Below are positions 34,590 to 42,283 of a DNA stretch of 64,000 nucleotides, one piece after another. The stretch spans positions 1,364,001 to 1,428,000 of the forward strand of contig NZ_CP036164.1 in assembly GCF_004295485.1 (NCBI RefSeq), given 5' to 3'. The notes under the pieces were generated by a model. It was not told the origin of the DNA. It saw nothing but the letters and a program-made list of their open reading frames with translations, and did no database searches. The position numbers and the translations under genes were made by a program. The stretch comes from Janibacter limosus (GTDB lineage Bacteria; Actinomycetota; Actinomycetes; Actinomycetales; Dermatophilaceae). The first letter of the stretch is position 1; every line of letters begins with the position of its first letter.

Positions 34590-37146
34590 CTCCGTAGACG
34601 AAACGATTGTCGACACGTTGCGGCTGGAGGTTCACCCTTCCGTCGTCTTCAAACTGGGTGCCGACCTGATCACCGACGACATGCAAGCTCTCAGCGAGTT
34701 GGTCAAGAACTCATACGATGCTGACGGAACCAGAGTCCGGGTCGTCATCGATACGAACGTCCTTACCGACGCGGTAACCGGTGAAGTCATCTCGGAAGAC
34801 TCTCGCGAGCAATCGGACGAGACGCCCCGTGCGACACTTCGTGGCTCGATCACGATTGATGATGACGGCATCGGCATGGACCTTGAGGCAATTCGTCGCG
34901 GGTGGCTGACCGTGTCGCTTAGCCACAAGCAGGAAATGAAGGCGCGCGGCGAGACTACGGCCAAGAAGCGGACTCCGCTCGGAGACAAAGGGCTAGGTCG
35001 CCTCGGCGCCCAACGGCTTGGGGACGTGCTCACACTCACCACCCGCACGCGGAACCTAGCAGAAGAATCCCCGCCGTTGAAGGTGTCGATGATCTGGAGC
35101 CGATTCGCCGCTGCCGATAGCCTCAACGCCGTTCCGATTGAGGTACACCGGCTGCCGCCCGGATCGTTGAAGCCGGGGACGACGCTGGAGATCCGCGGCC
35201 TGCGCGACCCAGAATTCTGGAAACAGAACGAAACCAACGACCTCCAACGCGAGTTGGCAGCGATGATCTCGCCATATGAGGGAGTCGCCGGATTCCGGAT
35301 GACTCTCGCAATCGATGATAAATCGATCAACCTCCGCGAGACTGCACAGAGCATCCTGGCTGCCGCACCGATCTCCTACAGCTTCAATTTTGACGGCAGA
35401 GAATTGTCCATAGAAGGCCGATTCACCGCGGAGGTTCTCCGTCCACCGCAAGGTCGGACCGACATCGCCACCTTTGACGAATTGATCGGTTTCGACAACG
35501 GCTACGCCTTCACCGAGTGGCTGCTGAACGAGAAAGCAAAGAACGGAAAGGCTCTCGGCGTCCAGCTAGGCGACGACAAGCACTTCCTCACGAGTACCTT
35601 CAGCCAGAAGCTAGAGGAACTGAGCAAGGTGGAGATGGTCGGTGACGCTCCGGTGAATCCCGGCGCGTTCCACGGCGAGGTGAGCGGAATCCCACTGACC
35701 AGGGACACCACTAGCGTCTTTGACAAGGCATCCGACTACCGAGAGTTCGTCAAGGCACTCGTTGGGATCAAGGTCTACCGCGACGGATTCGGCGTTCGGG
35801 TCGATGACGACTGGCTGGGCCTCGGCGCCAAGTGGACATCCGGCGCCTCCTACTACAGCCTCCGCCCCGGCAACGTCACGGGCTACGTCAGCATCAGCGC
35901 GAAGGAAAATGCTGCCCTCGAAGAGACAACTAACAGGGAAGCATTCAGGGACACTCCTGCGTACCGGAACTTCTACAGACTCTTGACCGCCTGGGCAGAC
36001 TACACAGGACGGGTCCAGGAGTATCTGCGGAGAAGCTACAACGAGTACCGCGCAGAACGACTCGGACAAGCGGCGAACATCGAGCCGCGAGCGACGCCCG
36101 AGGACCTCATCCGCAAGGCAACCAGTCAGATCGACGAAACCAGCCGTCTCGCGCGTCAAACGGCGAACGCCAGTTCTTCGATCCAGCAGATTCAGAAAGC
36201 GACCGAGGAACTCGAACGACAGAAGGAAGTGAGCGAGTCCACGGTCTTCCAGGACCCGGCACTGACGAACGCCTTGGATCAAACGATCTCCCGGGTTCGT
36301 CTCGCTGCTTCTGAGGCCGAAGACCTCATCCGTAACCTTGACAGCCTCTTGAACGAGCAAGAGTCGCTGAAGCAAGGCGTTGAACTCCTCGCCCAACAGC
36401 TCGATCTGGCGCAGGAGCAGATTAGCGATGCATGGGAATCAGTAGCCCTCGGCCTCAGTGCGGAAACGCTCGCGCACGAGGTGCAGCACATCAGTGACGG
36501 GCTTCGAGCTCGAAGCGCGCAGATCACGACGTATCTCAACAGCATCAACCACAAGGATCAGCGGGTGTGGACATTCGTTGAGCACGTGAGATCGTCCTCC
36601 GGAGCGCTGAGTAAACAAGTCTCGCGTCTCACGCCATCGCTGCGATACATGCGCGAGCGCCGCGATGACATAGCAATGTCGGATGAGATCGAGACTCTTC
36701 GCAGGTACTACCTCGAACGGTGGGGCGCGAACCGATTGCGAATGGAAACGAACATCGTCAACGACTTCTCCATTCGCGCCAACTCGGGAAAGCTCACGCA
36801 GGTCCTCGATAACTTGGTTCTGAACAGCGAATACTGGCTTCTCCAGGGCCTAGCAACGAAAACGATCGACGAGGGCGTCATCACGGTGACTGTTGATGAG
36901 CCCCACATCACTATCGAGGACAACGGCATTGGGTTCGATGAGTCGATCGAGGAGCTTGCATTCGAGCCATTTATCACCATGAAACCCGCGCAACAGGGAC
37001 GCGGACTGGGCCTGTTCGTCGTTCGACAAATCCTCGACTCGATGGACGCATCAATCACCTTGGCGCCCGATCGAAACGCACAGGGAAGGCGAAGCCGCCT
37101 TCGATTGAGCTTCGCACGAGCCCTATCGTCGACAAGAGATGCCTGA
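34582..37146 (+). CDS. Protein with two GHKL ATPase domains (MORC/Hsp90-like plus histidine-kinase-like)
   Basis: 854 residues from ATG 34582. N-terminal GHKL: N-box ALSELVKNSYDAD (36-48), G1 DDDGIGMD (93-100), G2 GDKGLGRLG (134-142). A middle region (about 240-540) follows, then coiled coil (about 545-640), then a kinase-like module: TLAHEVQHISDG with His at about 632, N-box LDNLVLNS (about 742-749), G1 EDNGIGFDES (about 779), G2 GRGLGLFVVRQIL (about 806). Two full ATP-binding GHKL modules in one chain are unusual. It sits between a methyltransferase and a receiver-like gene. Confidence 0.85.
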   Translation: MADSVDETIVDTLRLEVHPSVVFKLGADLITDDMQALSELVKNSYDADGTRVRVVIDTNVLTDAVTGEVISEDSREQSDETPRATLRGSITIDDDGIGMDLEAIRRGWLTVSLSHKQEMKARGETTAKKRTPLGDKGLGRLGAQRLGDVLTLTTRTRNLAEESPPLKVSMIWSRFAAADSLNAVPIEVHRLPPGSLKPGTTLEIRGLRDPEFWKQNETNDLQRELAAMISPYEGVAGFRMTLAIDDKSINLRETAQSILAAAPISYSFNFDGRELSIEGRFTAEVLRPPQGRTDIATFDELIGFDNGYAFTEWLLNEKAKNGKALGVQLGDDKHFLTSTFSQKLEELSKVEMVGDAPVNPGAFHGEVSGIPLTRDTTSVFDKASDYREFVKALVGIKVYRDGFGVRVDDDWLGLGAKWTSGASYYSLRPGNVTGYVSISAKENAALEETTNREAFRDTPAYRNFYRLLTAWADYTGRVQEYLRRSYNEYRAERLGQAANIEPRATPEDLIRKATSQIDETSRLARQTANASSSIQQIQKATEELERQKEVSESTVFQDPALTNALDQTISRVRLAASEAEDLIRNLDSLLNEQESLKQGVELLAQQLDLAQEQISDAWESVALGLSAETLAHEVQHISDGLRARSAQITTYLNSINHKDQRVWTFVEHVRSSSGALSKQVSRLTPSLRYMRERRDDIAMSDEIETLRRYYLERWGANRLRMETNIVNDFSIRANSGKLTQVLDNLVLNSEYWLLQGLATKTIDEGVITVTVDEPHITIEDNGIGFDESIEELAFEPFITMKPAQQGRGLGLFVVRQILDSMDASITLAPDRNAQGRRSRLRLSFARALSSTRDA

Positions 37147-37154
37147 GAACTGAC

Positions 37155-39011
37155 ATGACAGACGAAGAACTGAGCGAACAGTCCGACGGGCCTGAGGATG
37201 TTGCGCCAACGAAGAGACTGACTCGACAGCTGTTGGACGCTCTCGGTATCACCCGGGTGATCAACGTGGATGACGACCATGCCCAAGGTCAGATTCAAAG
37301 CAAGGAGTCGGTCATCGGTGCGCTACGTGCAGGCACCCTAGACACAGTCCTGGTCGCACGGTTCATTCTCCCAGACGAGAAGGACGGGTCCGCCGATGCT
37401 CTCGACTTGGACGAGGCCATCACGCTAGTAGAAGAGCGCTGGGAAGAACTCAGCGACGACAACCGAGTCGAACTGAGTTTTGCTGCGTCCCGCGCGGTAG
37501 GCGAAGGACCTCTTGAAAGGCAACCGGAGGCGGTCGTCAGCAACAACGCTGCCCTGCTTGCGCTACCTGATCTGCTCGGCGATGACATTGAACTAGTCAG
37601 AATGGGGCTCGTGGAATGGCGAGCCACTGGACAGCAGCTCCTCGTCGATGTGAGGCCGACTCTTCTCCTGTTCGATCGCAGTTTCGAGAATGAGGGACAG
37701 TCCGCGACCGCCGGAGACGACCTGGTGCGGGGAGTCCTAGGGCGAGACGATCGCGACCACGTTTACGTAGGTTTGCTCACCCACACAGCATCCGACGAAG
37801 GGCGCGAAGACGAGATCGCACGCGAGATCAGCGCGGGCGTCACGCCGCCCCGGCCGGTCATCGTCGTGGCGAAACGGCGCCTCCAGACGGACTCGTTTCC
37901 CGAAGCCCTGAGGGTCCTGCTGTTCTCGAGAGAACTTGAAGAGTTCAGAGCGCACGCGATACGGAGTCTCGAGATCGCGGGCGCTCAAGGTATCAACTTC
38001 ATGCGTGACGTGACCAGGTACGCCTTGCTCGCATCATTCGAAGCAGCCAGGTCGGAAGGAGTCTTCGAAACCGACCTAGCTATGCGAATGCCCGCTGCCG
38101 TGTCTCGCAAGCATCTAGCCAAAGAGCTGAGAGATGGCGCCTTCATCGAAGGCGCCCTAGAACAACTACGCAACGCGGCGGGTATTGAACTGTACTTCGA
38201 AGCGGCCGAGAAGCCGTCCGAGATCTCCAAAATCGAGTGGGATGAACGGTTCGATGACGCAACCACTCTCTCCGGCCTGGCACTTCCACTGGAGATAGGC
38301 GACATATTCCGCGTACACGACTTGCTCGCGAACGGAAAGTCACGAGGTGCCGACAGGTACTACATTCTTCTCGCGCAGGCTTGTGACCTCAGCGTCCGAG
38401 CAGACGGCAAACGCGGCAACGAACTCAACTCCCTGGTTCTGACCGAGATCCGTCGAGCGGTCAAAGTCCCAGACACGGACACGTATAGAGACCTCAAAGA
38501 CAACCAGGCAGACGTAGGAATCCTCATTCCTAGCGAAAAGGAACTGTGGCGAATCCAGTTCGCTCGACAAATTCATGTGCCGACACTGGCGCTGGATGCC
38601 TGCATCACCAGTGGCTCCGGGAAGTCGATCATCAAGACAGACGCGTCAGCCTCCAAGTCTCTCCCCAGCTCGTGGCTCCGCAGATTCGAGCGGATGAAAG
38701 CCGAGTGCGCAGACCTGCTCAAGGAATACAAGACCTTGGAGCAGGGTACCTCGGTCGTCGAGGGCAAAGAAGCAGAAGGTCGAGCAGTCACCAGGCATCT
38801 GGTAGCCGCGTTGCTGAGTACAAAGCCCAAGCACAAACTCGGACTGACAGCCAAGATTGACCCGGCCAAAGAGACGATCGAGTTTGGCCTAGAGCGATAC
38901 GCGCGAATCGCAGATAACGCCGCCCGGGGACTCTTGGCGCTACTCGCGAACCATCATGCACGCCCGGCGTTCGATGCTCCCTTGTTTGTCGAAGCCGAAG
39001 AAGAGGTGTAG
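37155..39011 (+). CDS. Large protein with receiver-like N-terminal region
   Basis: 618 residues, 8 bp after the GHKL gene. The first 250 residues hold elements of a response-regulator receiver fold in order: VINVDDDHA (acidic pair near 39-41), LLLFDRSF with Asp174, VGLLTHTAS near 205-213, and PVIVVAKRRL with Lys240. A long insertion separates the first two. The C-terminal 370 residues are mostly helical with no recognised effector domain (YILLAQACDLSVRADG, ELWRIQFARQIHVPTL). With the histidine-kinase-like partner it may form a phosphorelay; this is inference. Confidence 0.6.
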   Translation: MTDEELSEQSDGPEDVAPTKRLTRQLLDALGITRVINVDDDHAQGQIQSKESVIGALRAGTLDTVLVARFILPDEKDGSADALDLDEAITLVEERWEELSDDNRVELSFAASRAVGEGPLERQPEAVVSNNAALLALPDLLGDDIELVRMGLVEWRATGQQLLVDVRPTLLLFDRSFENEGQSATAGDDLVRGVLGRDDRDHVYVGLLTHTASDEGREDEIAREISAGVTPPRPVIVVAKRRLQTDSFPEALRVLLFSRELEEFRAHAIRSLEIAGAQGINFMRDVTRYALLASFEAARSEGVFETDLAMRMPAAVSRKHLAKELRDGAFIEGALEQLRNAAGIELYFEAAEKPSEISKIEWDERFDDATTLSGLALPLEIGDIFRVHDLLANGKSRGADRYYILLAQACDLSVRADGKRGNELNSLVLTEIRRAVKVPDTDTYRDLKDNQADVGILIPSEKELWRIQFARQIHVPTLALDACITSGSGKSIIKTDASASKSLPSSWLRRFERMKAECADLLKEYKTLEQGTSVVEGKEAEGRAVTRHLVAALLSTKPKHKLGLTAKIDPAKETIEFGLERYARIADNAARGLLALLANHHARPAFDAPLFVEAEEEV

Positions 39012-39125
39012 TTGCGGGCCGGAGACGTAAGTTATCGACCACGAACCACCGGATAGCACGTCCTCGCGCAGCACGGTCAGCCGGCGTCACGACTTCGGAT
39101 TGACCATCGGAACAACGAGAGCGGA

Positions 39126-40460
39126 ATGAGGACGCACGATATGTTGAACAGCGACGGACAGGCCGGGTCCTTGACAACGTTTCCTCGGTGGCAGTTGGTT
39201 GCCGACCGCCTCGATACGCTAGTAACCGGGCCCTCAGCCGAGCAGTTGGTCGTCGCGAAGAGCCTCGGAGTGCCGCTTTCCGGTTCGTTACCGGCGCCAG
39301 TCGCAGCGGTGGTGATACGTCACCATCTGAGCGCCGAGCTGAGAATCGGGTTCCGAGCGGTTGACGATGTCCCCGAAGTACTCGGGGACATCGAGGACGA
39401 ATTAGGCGTCACCCGTACCGAGTCCCTCATTACGGGTACGCACGAGGAGGTGACGGCCTGGTTTGAGTCGCGCTACATCCTGAAGACGATTCGTGGCTTG
39501 CGTGCCCTGCGACCCCAGGTCGGCGATGTTGTTTCGAGTGCTGGTTGGAAGGCCGGTGAACGCAGGGTGATTTCCACCATCCAGGACAGTGGCCGTATCT
39601 TCATGAAGCTAAAGCCGGTTCGGAGCGCATGGCCGAACAATCTCGAAACGGTCGAGCGCGTCGGATCTCCGGGGTATGCGGCTGCGGTAAAGAGCGTCGG
39701 TGAGTCTGTGCTGAACGCGACCGTCTCAGCCTCCACGAACCTAGATAATTTCGCTCCTCTGGCGAAGTACGAACTCAAGAGTCACGTACCGGCACCGGAG
39801 GCGATTCGAGCGCTCGAAGAGTTGCTCGAATCAGGGGAGAAACGCGAAGAGCCGCTGCAAAAGGTGCTAACCCAGTATCCCGAACTGCTGGCATCAACCG
39901 TCGTCGGAGGCTGGAAGACCTTCGTGATTCCGAAGCCGCGACTTGGCTCCGAGTATGTGCCCGACTTCCTCGTCCTAGGCATCAATAGCGTCGGCCCTCA
40001 ATGGGTGACGATCGAGATCGAGGGCGCGCGGCACAAGATTCTGACGAACAAGGGCAAGCTCGCACAACAGACGCGACACGCAATAGAGCAGGTTGAGGAC
40101 TGGCGGGAGTGGCTCACTCGCAACGTGAGCTATGCGCAGATGGAGCAGGGCTATCACGGGCTTACTACCCGCGCTCCCGGCCTTGTCATCATCGGCCGCG
40201 ACGATCCTGCAGCCGAGCGGCAGGCCTCTCGGGCACGGTCTGAGGAGGCCGCCAGAATCGCAGTGCACTCGTGGGATTGGCTGCTCCGAGGTGCGCGGAA
40301 TTTGAGTGGACACGCTTTGTACAAGACCAAGTTCGCAGTGGACAACCTGAACGAGCAAGTTGGCAAACAGGTCGTTTCTCTTCCGGTGTCATCTGCGTCC
40401 ACGTTTGATGAGCTTTTCGCTGAAGACGAGGACGAGGAGTTCAACCGACTGCCATGGTGA
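39126..40460 (+). CDS. Shedu-like (DUF4263) nuclease candidate
   Basis: 444 residues (ATG 39126; ATG 39141 has a better-placed AGGA). The C-terminal half matches the DUF4263 plan: YVPDFLVLG with Asp280, WVTIEIEGARHKI with Glu297/Glu299, then KGKLAQQTRHAIEQVEDWREWL. Shedu proteins are single-gene anti-phage PD-(D/E)xK nucleases. Here the usual E-x-K reads E-I-E, so activity is uncertain. The N-terminal half (VADRLDTLVTGPSAEQLVVAKSLGVPL) is probably a sensor. A 114-bp gap separates it from the upstream operon. Confidence 0.65.
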   Translation: MRTHDMLNSDGQAGSLTTFPRWQLVADRLDTLVTGPSAEQLVVAKSLGVPLSGSLPAPVAAVVIRHHLSAELRIGFRAVDDVPEVLGDIEDELGVTRTESLITGTHEEVTAWFESRYILKTIRGLRALRPQVGDVVSSAGWKAGERRVISTIQDSGRIFMKLKPVRSAWPNNLETVERVGSPGYAAAVKSVGESVLNATVSASTNLDNFAPLAKYELKSHVPAPEAIRALEELLESGEKREEPLQKVLTQYPELLASTVVGGWKTFVIPKPRLGSEYVPDFLVLGINSVGPQWVTIEIEGARHKILTNKGKLAQQTRHAIEQVEDWREWLTRNVSYAQMEQGYHGLTTRAPGLVIIGRDDPAAERQASRARSEEAARIAVHSWDWLLRGARNLSGHALYKTKFAVDNLNEQVGKQVVSLPVSSASTFDELFAEDEDEEFNRLPW

Positions 40461-40711
40461 AGCGGGCGGCAGAGCCATCGACCGCCCCGCTTCAAGTTTT
40501 CGGGGAGCGCCGGGACGCGCTTTGGCCCCAGCGGTGGAGTGGACCAATTAGGTGACCAACGACCTGAAAACCATGCAAAGCGTGACGTGCGAAGCTCTCT
40601 CTGGGAAGGCAGAACCCTAGGCTATGCGGCCTTGGAGGACTACTCCTGGCACCTGGGGGGTAAGGGGTTTACCCCGCTCTGGTCGGCCCGAACAACCGAA
40701 TAATGATGCCA
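40461..40711. other. Element-chromosome junction region before tRNA-Pro
   Basis: About 250 bp without a gene. It holds a perfect 7-bp stem GGGGTAA-GGGGT-TTACCCC (40657-40675), without a T-tract. Just after it TCGGCCCGAAC (40683-40693) resembles the tRNA 3' end TCAGCCCGAC. This could be an att remnant or the tRNA promoter region. Confidence 0.4.
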
Positions 40712-40785
40712 CGGGCTGTGGCGCAGCTTGGTAGCGCACCTGACTGGGGGTCAAGGGGTCGCAGGTTCAAATCCTGTCAGCCCGA
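40712..40785 (+). tRNA. tRNA-Pro (anticodon GGG)
   Basis: 74 nt cloverleaf: acceptor stem CGGGCTG/CAGCCCG, D arm GCGC-AGCTTGGTA-GCGC, anticodon loop CTGGGGG (GGG at 34-36), T loop TTCAAAT, discriminator A, CCA not encoded. The anticodon stem CCTGA/TCAAG has one C-A mismatch (28:42). It marks the change from mobile-element genes to backbone genes and is a typical integration target. Confidence 0.95.
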
Positions 40786-40811
40786 CGTCGTGATGTCTCA
40801 GGACATCGGCA

Positions 40812-40843
40812 TAGCCGGACCTACAGAAATGTAGGTCCGGCTA
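40812..40843 (+). terminator. Probable terminator after tRNA-Pro
   Basis: A perfect 14-bp stem TAGCCGGACCTACA/TGTAGGTCCGGCTA with a GAAA tetraloop, 26 bp past the tRNA, followed by TTGCGTT. Confidence 0.75.
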
Positions 40844-40868
40844 TTGCGTTCTGCGGGCCAAAACTGCT

Positions 40869-40916
40869 CGTTCGAAGAACAACCGCGACTCCTGGGTCGC
40901 GGTGCTTCTTCGAACG
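40869..40916. repeat. 48-bp compound palindrome
   Basis: Outer arms CGTTCGAAGAA/TTCTTCGAACG (11 bp, perfect) and inner arms CCGCGAC/GTCGCGG (7 bp) are separated by a symmetric 3-nt internal loop. It lies between the tRNA terminator and the stop of the small 40963 gene and may be a bidirectional terminator or recombination site. Confidence 0.6.
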
Positions 40917-40962
40917 ACGACTCACGAGCGGACGCGCTGCAGATCGCAGCGGATGCAGCGCG

Positions 40963-41211
40963 TCAGCGTGGAGAGGCCGACGTCACCGTGGGCGCGCCGA
41001 CTGATTCATCGGCGGCGACGGCGTCGATCTCGGTGACCAGACGCGCGAACTCCTCGTCGTCGACCGTGACGCCTGCGGCGTCGAGCCCTTCGCGCAGCTT
41101 GTCCGCGATCTTGGTCTGGCCAGCGCTGTAGTCCCACGAGGTGGCGGTGTCGACCGCCTTCTGCGCGGCCTCGCGAGCCGCGTCCATCTCCTCGGTCGAG
41201 TACTCGGTCAT
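40963..41211 (-). CDS. Small acidic hypothetical protein
   Basis: 82 residues from ATG 41211, with AGAGGA upstream. Predicted soluble and helical, acidic (MTEYSTEEMDAAREAAQKAV, then ADKLREGLDAAG, DDEEFARLVTEIDAVAADES). No family is recognised. It is divergent from the XRE regulator gene at 41339 and may share the 127-bp promoter region with it. Confidence 0.65.
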   Translation of the reverse strand: MTEYSTEEMDAAREAAQKAVDTATSWDYSAGQTKIADKLREGLDAAGVTVDDEEFARLVTEIDAVAADESVGAPTVTSASPR

Positions 41212-41283
41212 CTGTGTCCTCTCGTCGTGGGGCGGACATGTCCCTGTGGCCCTACCCGCGGCGGGCGGGGCCATGCACGAGGG

Positions 41284-41300
41284 TTCTGCCCAGAGCAGAA
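41284..41300. promoter_or_regulatory. TTCTGC-N5-GCAGAA inverted repeat
   Basis: Perfect 6-bp arms, 39 bp before the XRE-family start. Similar TTCTGC and AGCAGA half-sites occur at 42900-42905 and 42925-42930 in the clpP/AAA divergent promoter. Candidate operator of the XRE protein. Confidence 0.4.
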
Positions 41301-41338
41301 TCTCCCTCAGGCCAGACCCGGCGGATCTACGCTGAGGC

Positions 41339-41692
41339 ATGAGCGACTCGACGCTGACCCGAGGCCGTGAGGCGACCCCCTTCGAGCGCAAGCTCCTCGC
41401 CCGACAGCGGCCGAGCGATCCCCTCTGGCGTGACCTCCTCGGCGAAGAGCTGCGCCGGCTGCGGCACGAGCAGGGCCGCACCCTGGGGGAGACGGCGGAC
41501 CGAGCGGGCATCTCGCCGCAGTACCTCTCCGAGATCGAGCGCGGCCGCAAGGAACCCTCGAGCGAGATGATCGCCGCGGTGGGAGGAGCCCTGGACGTCA
41601 CGCTCGTCGACCTCACCCTGGCCGTCGCCGAGGCGGTCCGGACGCCGCAGCGCTCTCGCACCACGGCGTCCGTCCTCGCCCTCGCCGCCTGA
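41339..41692 (+). CDS. XRE-family regulator of ClgR/PopR type
   Basis: 117 residues. One HTH at about 33-90: LLGEELRRLRHEQGRTLGET, then ISPQYLSEIERGRKEPSSEMI and ALDVTLVDL, very close in pattern to actinobacterial ClgR-type regulators (YLSEVERGRKEPSSELL). ClgR/PopR proteins activate clp protease genes and can be degraded by the protease. It converges on a clpP-like pair with only 3 bp between stops, so control of these clpP genes is likely. Confidence 0.8.
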   Translation: MSDSTLTRGREATPFERKLLARQRPSDPLWRDLLGEELRRLRHEQGRTLGETADRAGISPQYLSEIERGRKEPSSEMIAAVGGALDVTLVDLTLAVAEAVRTPQRSRTTASVLALAA

Positions 41693-41695
41693 CCC

Positions 41696-42283
41696 TCAGC
41701 GCGTCTCCATCACCTCGTCGATGAGCCCGTAGTCCCGCGCCGCCGCCGCGGTGAAGACCCGATCCCGATCGGTGTCCGCACGCAGCTCCGCGACGGGCCG
41801 ACCGGTGGCCGAGGCCAGGACCTCCTCGATGTCCGAGCGCACCCTCACGAGCTCGTCGGCCTGCAGGATCAGGTCGGGGATCGGTCCGCGGCCCTGCAGC
41901 GACGGTTGGTGCAGGACGACCCGGGCGTGCGAGAGCGCAGCGCGCTTGCCCGGGGTGCCGGCAGCAAGCAGCACGGCGCCGACGGCCACCGCCTGGCCGA
42001 CGCAGGTCGTCGCGACATCGGGTCGGATGTAGCGCATGGTGTCCAGGACCGCGAGCATCGCGCTGGGGTCACCCCCTTCGCAGTTGATGTAGAGCTGGAT
42101 GTCCCGGTCCGGTGCGACCGACTCGAGGTGGATCAGCTGGGCGATCAGGGCGTTGGCGACACCGGCGTCGATGCCCGTGCCGAGGTAGATGATGCGCTCG
42201 GTGAGCAGGTGCGAGTAGACGTCCATGATCCGCTCGCCGCGCGGGTGCTGGGCGATGACGCTGGGGATCGAGTAGGTGCTCAT
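41696..42283 (-). CDS. ClpP-like subunit lacking the catalytic serine
   Basis: 195 residues from ATG 42283, overlapping the upstream clpP stop. The fold is clear (LLTERIIYLGTGIDAGVANALIAQL, DIQLYINCEGGDPSAM, GTPGKRAALSHARVVLHQPS). The active-site block that normally reads GQAASMGA is GQAVAVGA, so the nucleophile is Ala (about residue 100). His125 and the RDR aspartate remain. The sequence was re-read from the DNA. It would be a ClpR-type inactive subunit in a mixed ring with the partner encoded upstream. Confidence 0.88.
   Translation of the reverse strand: MSTYSIPSVIAQHPRGERIMDVYSHLLTERIIYLGTGIDAGVANALIAQLIHLESVAPDRDIQLYINCEGGDPSAMLAVLDTMRYIRPDVATTCVGQAVAVGAVLLAAGTPGKRAALSHARVVLHQPSLQGRGPIPDLILQADELVRVRSDIEEVLASATGRPVAELRADTDRDRVFTAAAARDYGLIDEVMETR

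Noticed and set aside
34582..39011. Known Detocs-type two-component defence system
   Set aside because: Detocs has a kinase, an intermediate and a receiver-effector with known effector domains; here the kinase-like protein has an extra GHKL domain, a methyltransferase is coupled and the effector is unknown, so I do not assign it.
40657..40675. Rho-independent terminator before the tRNA
   Set aside because: The stem is perfect but no T-tract follows; kept only as an unexplained hairpin in the junction region.
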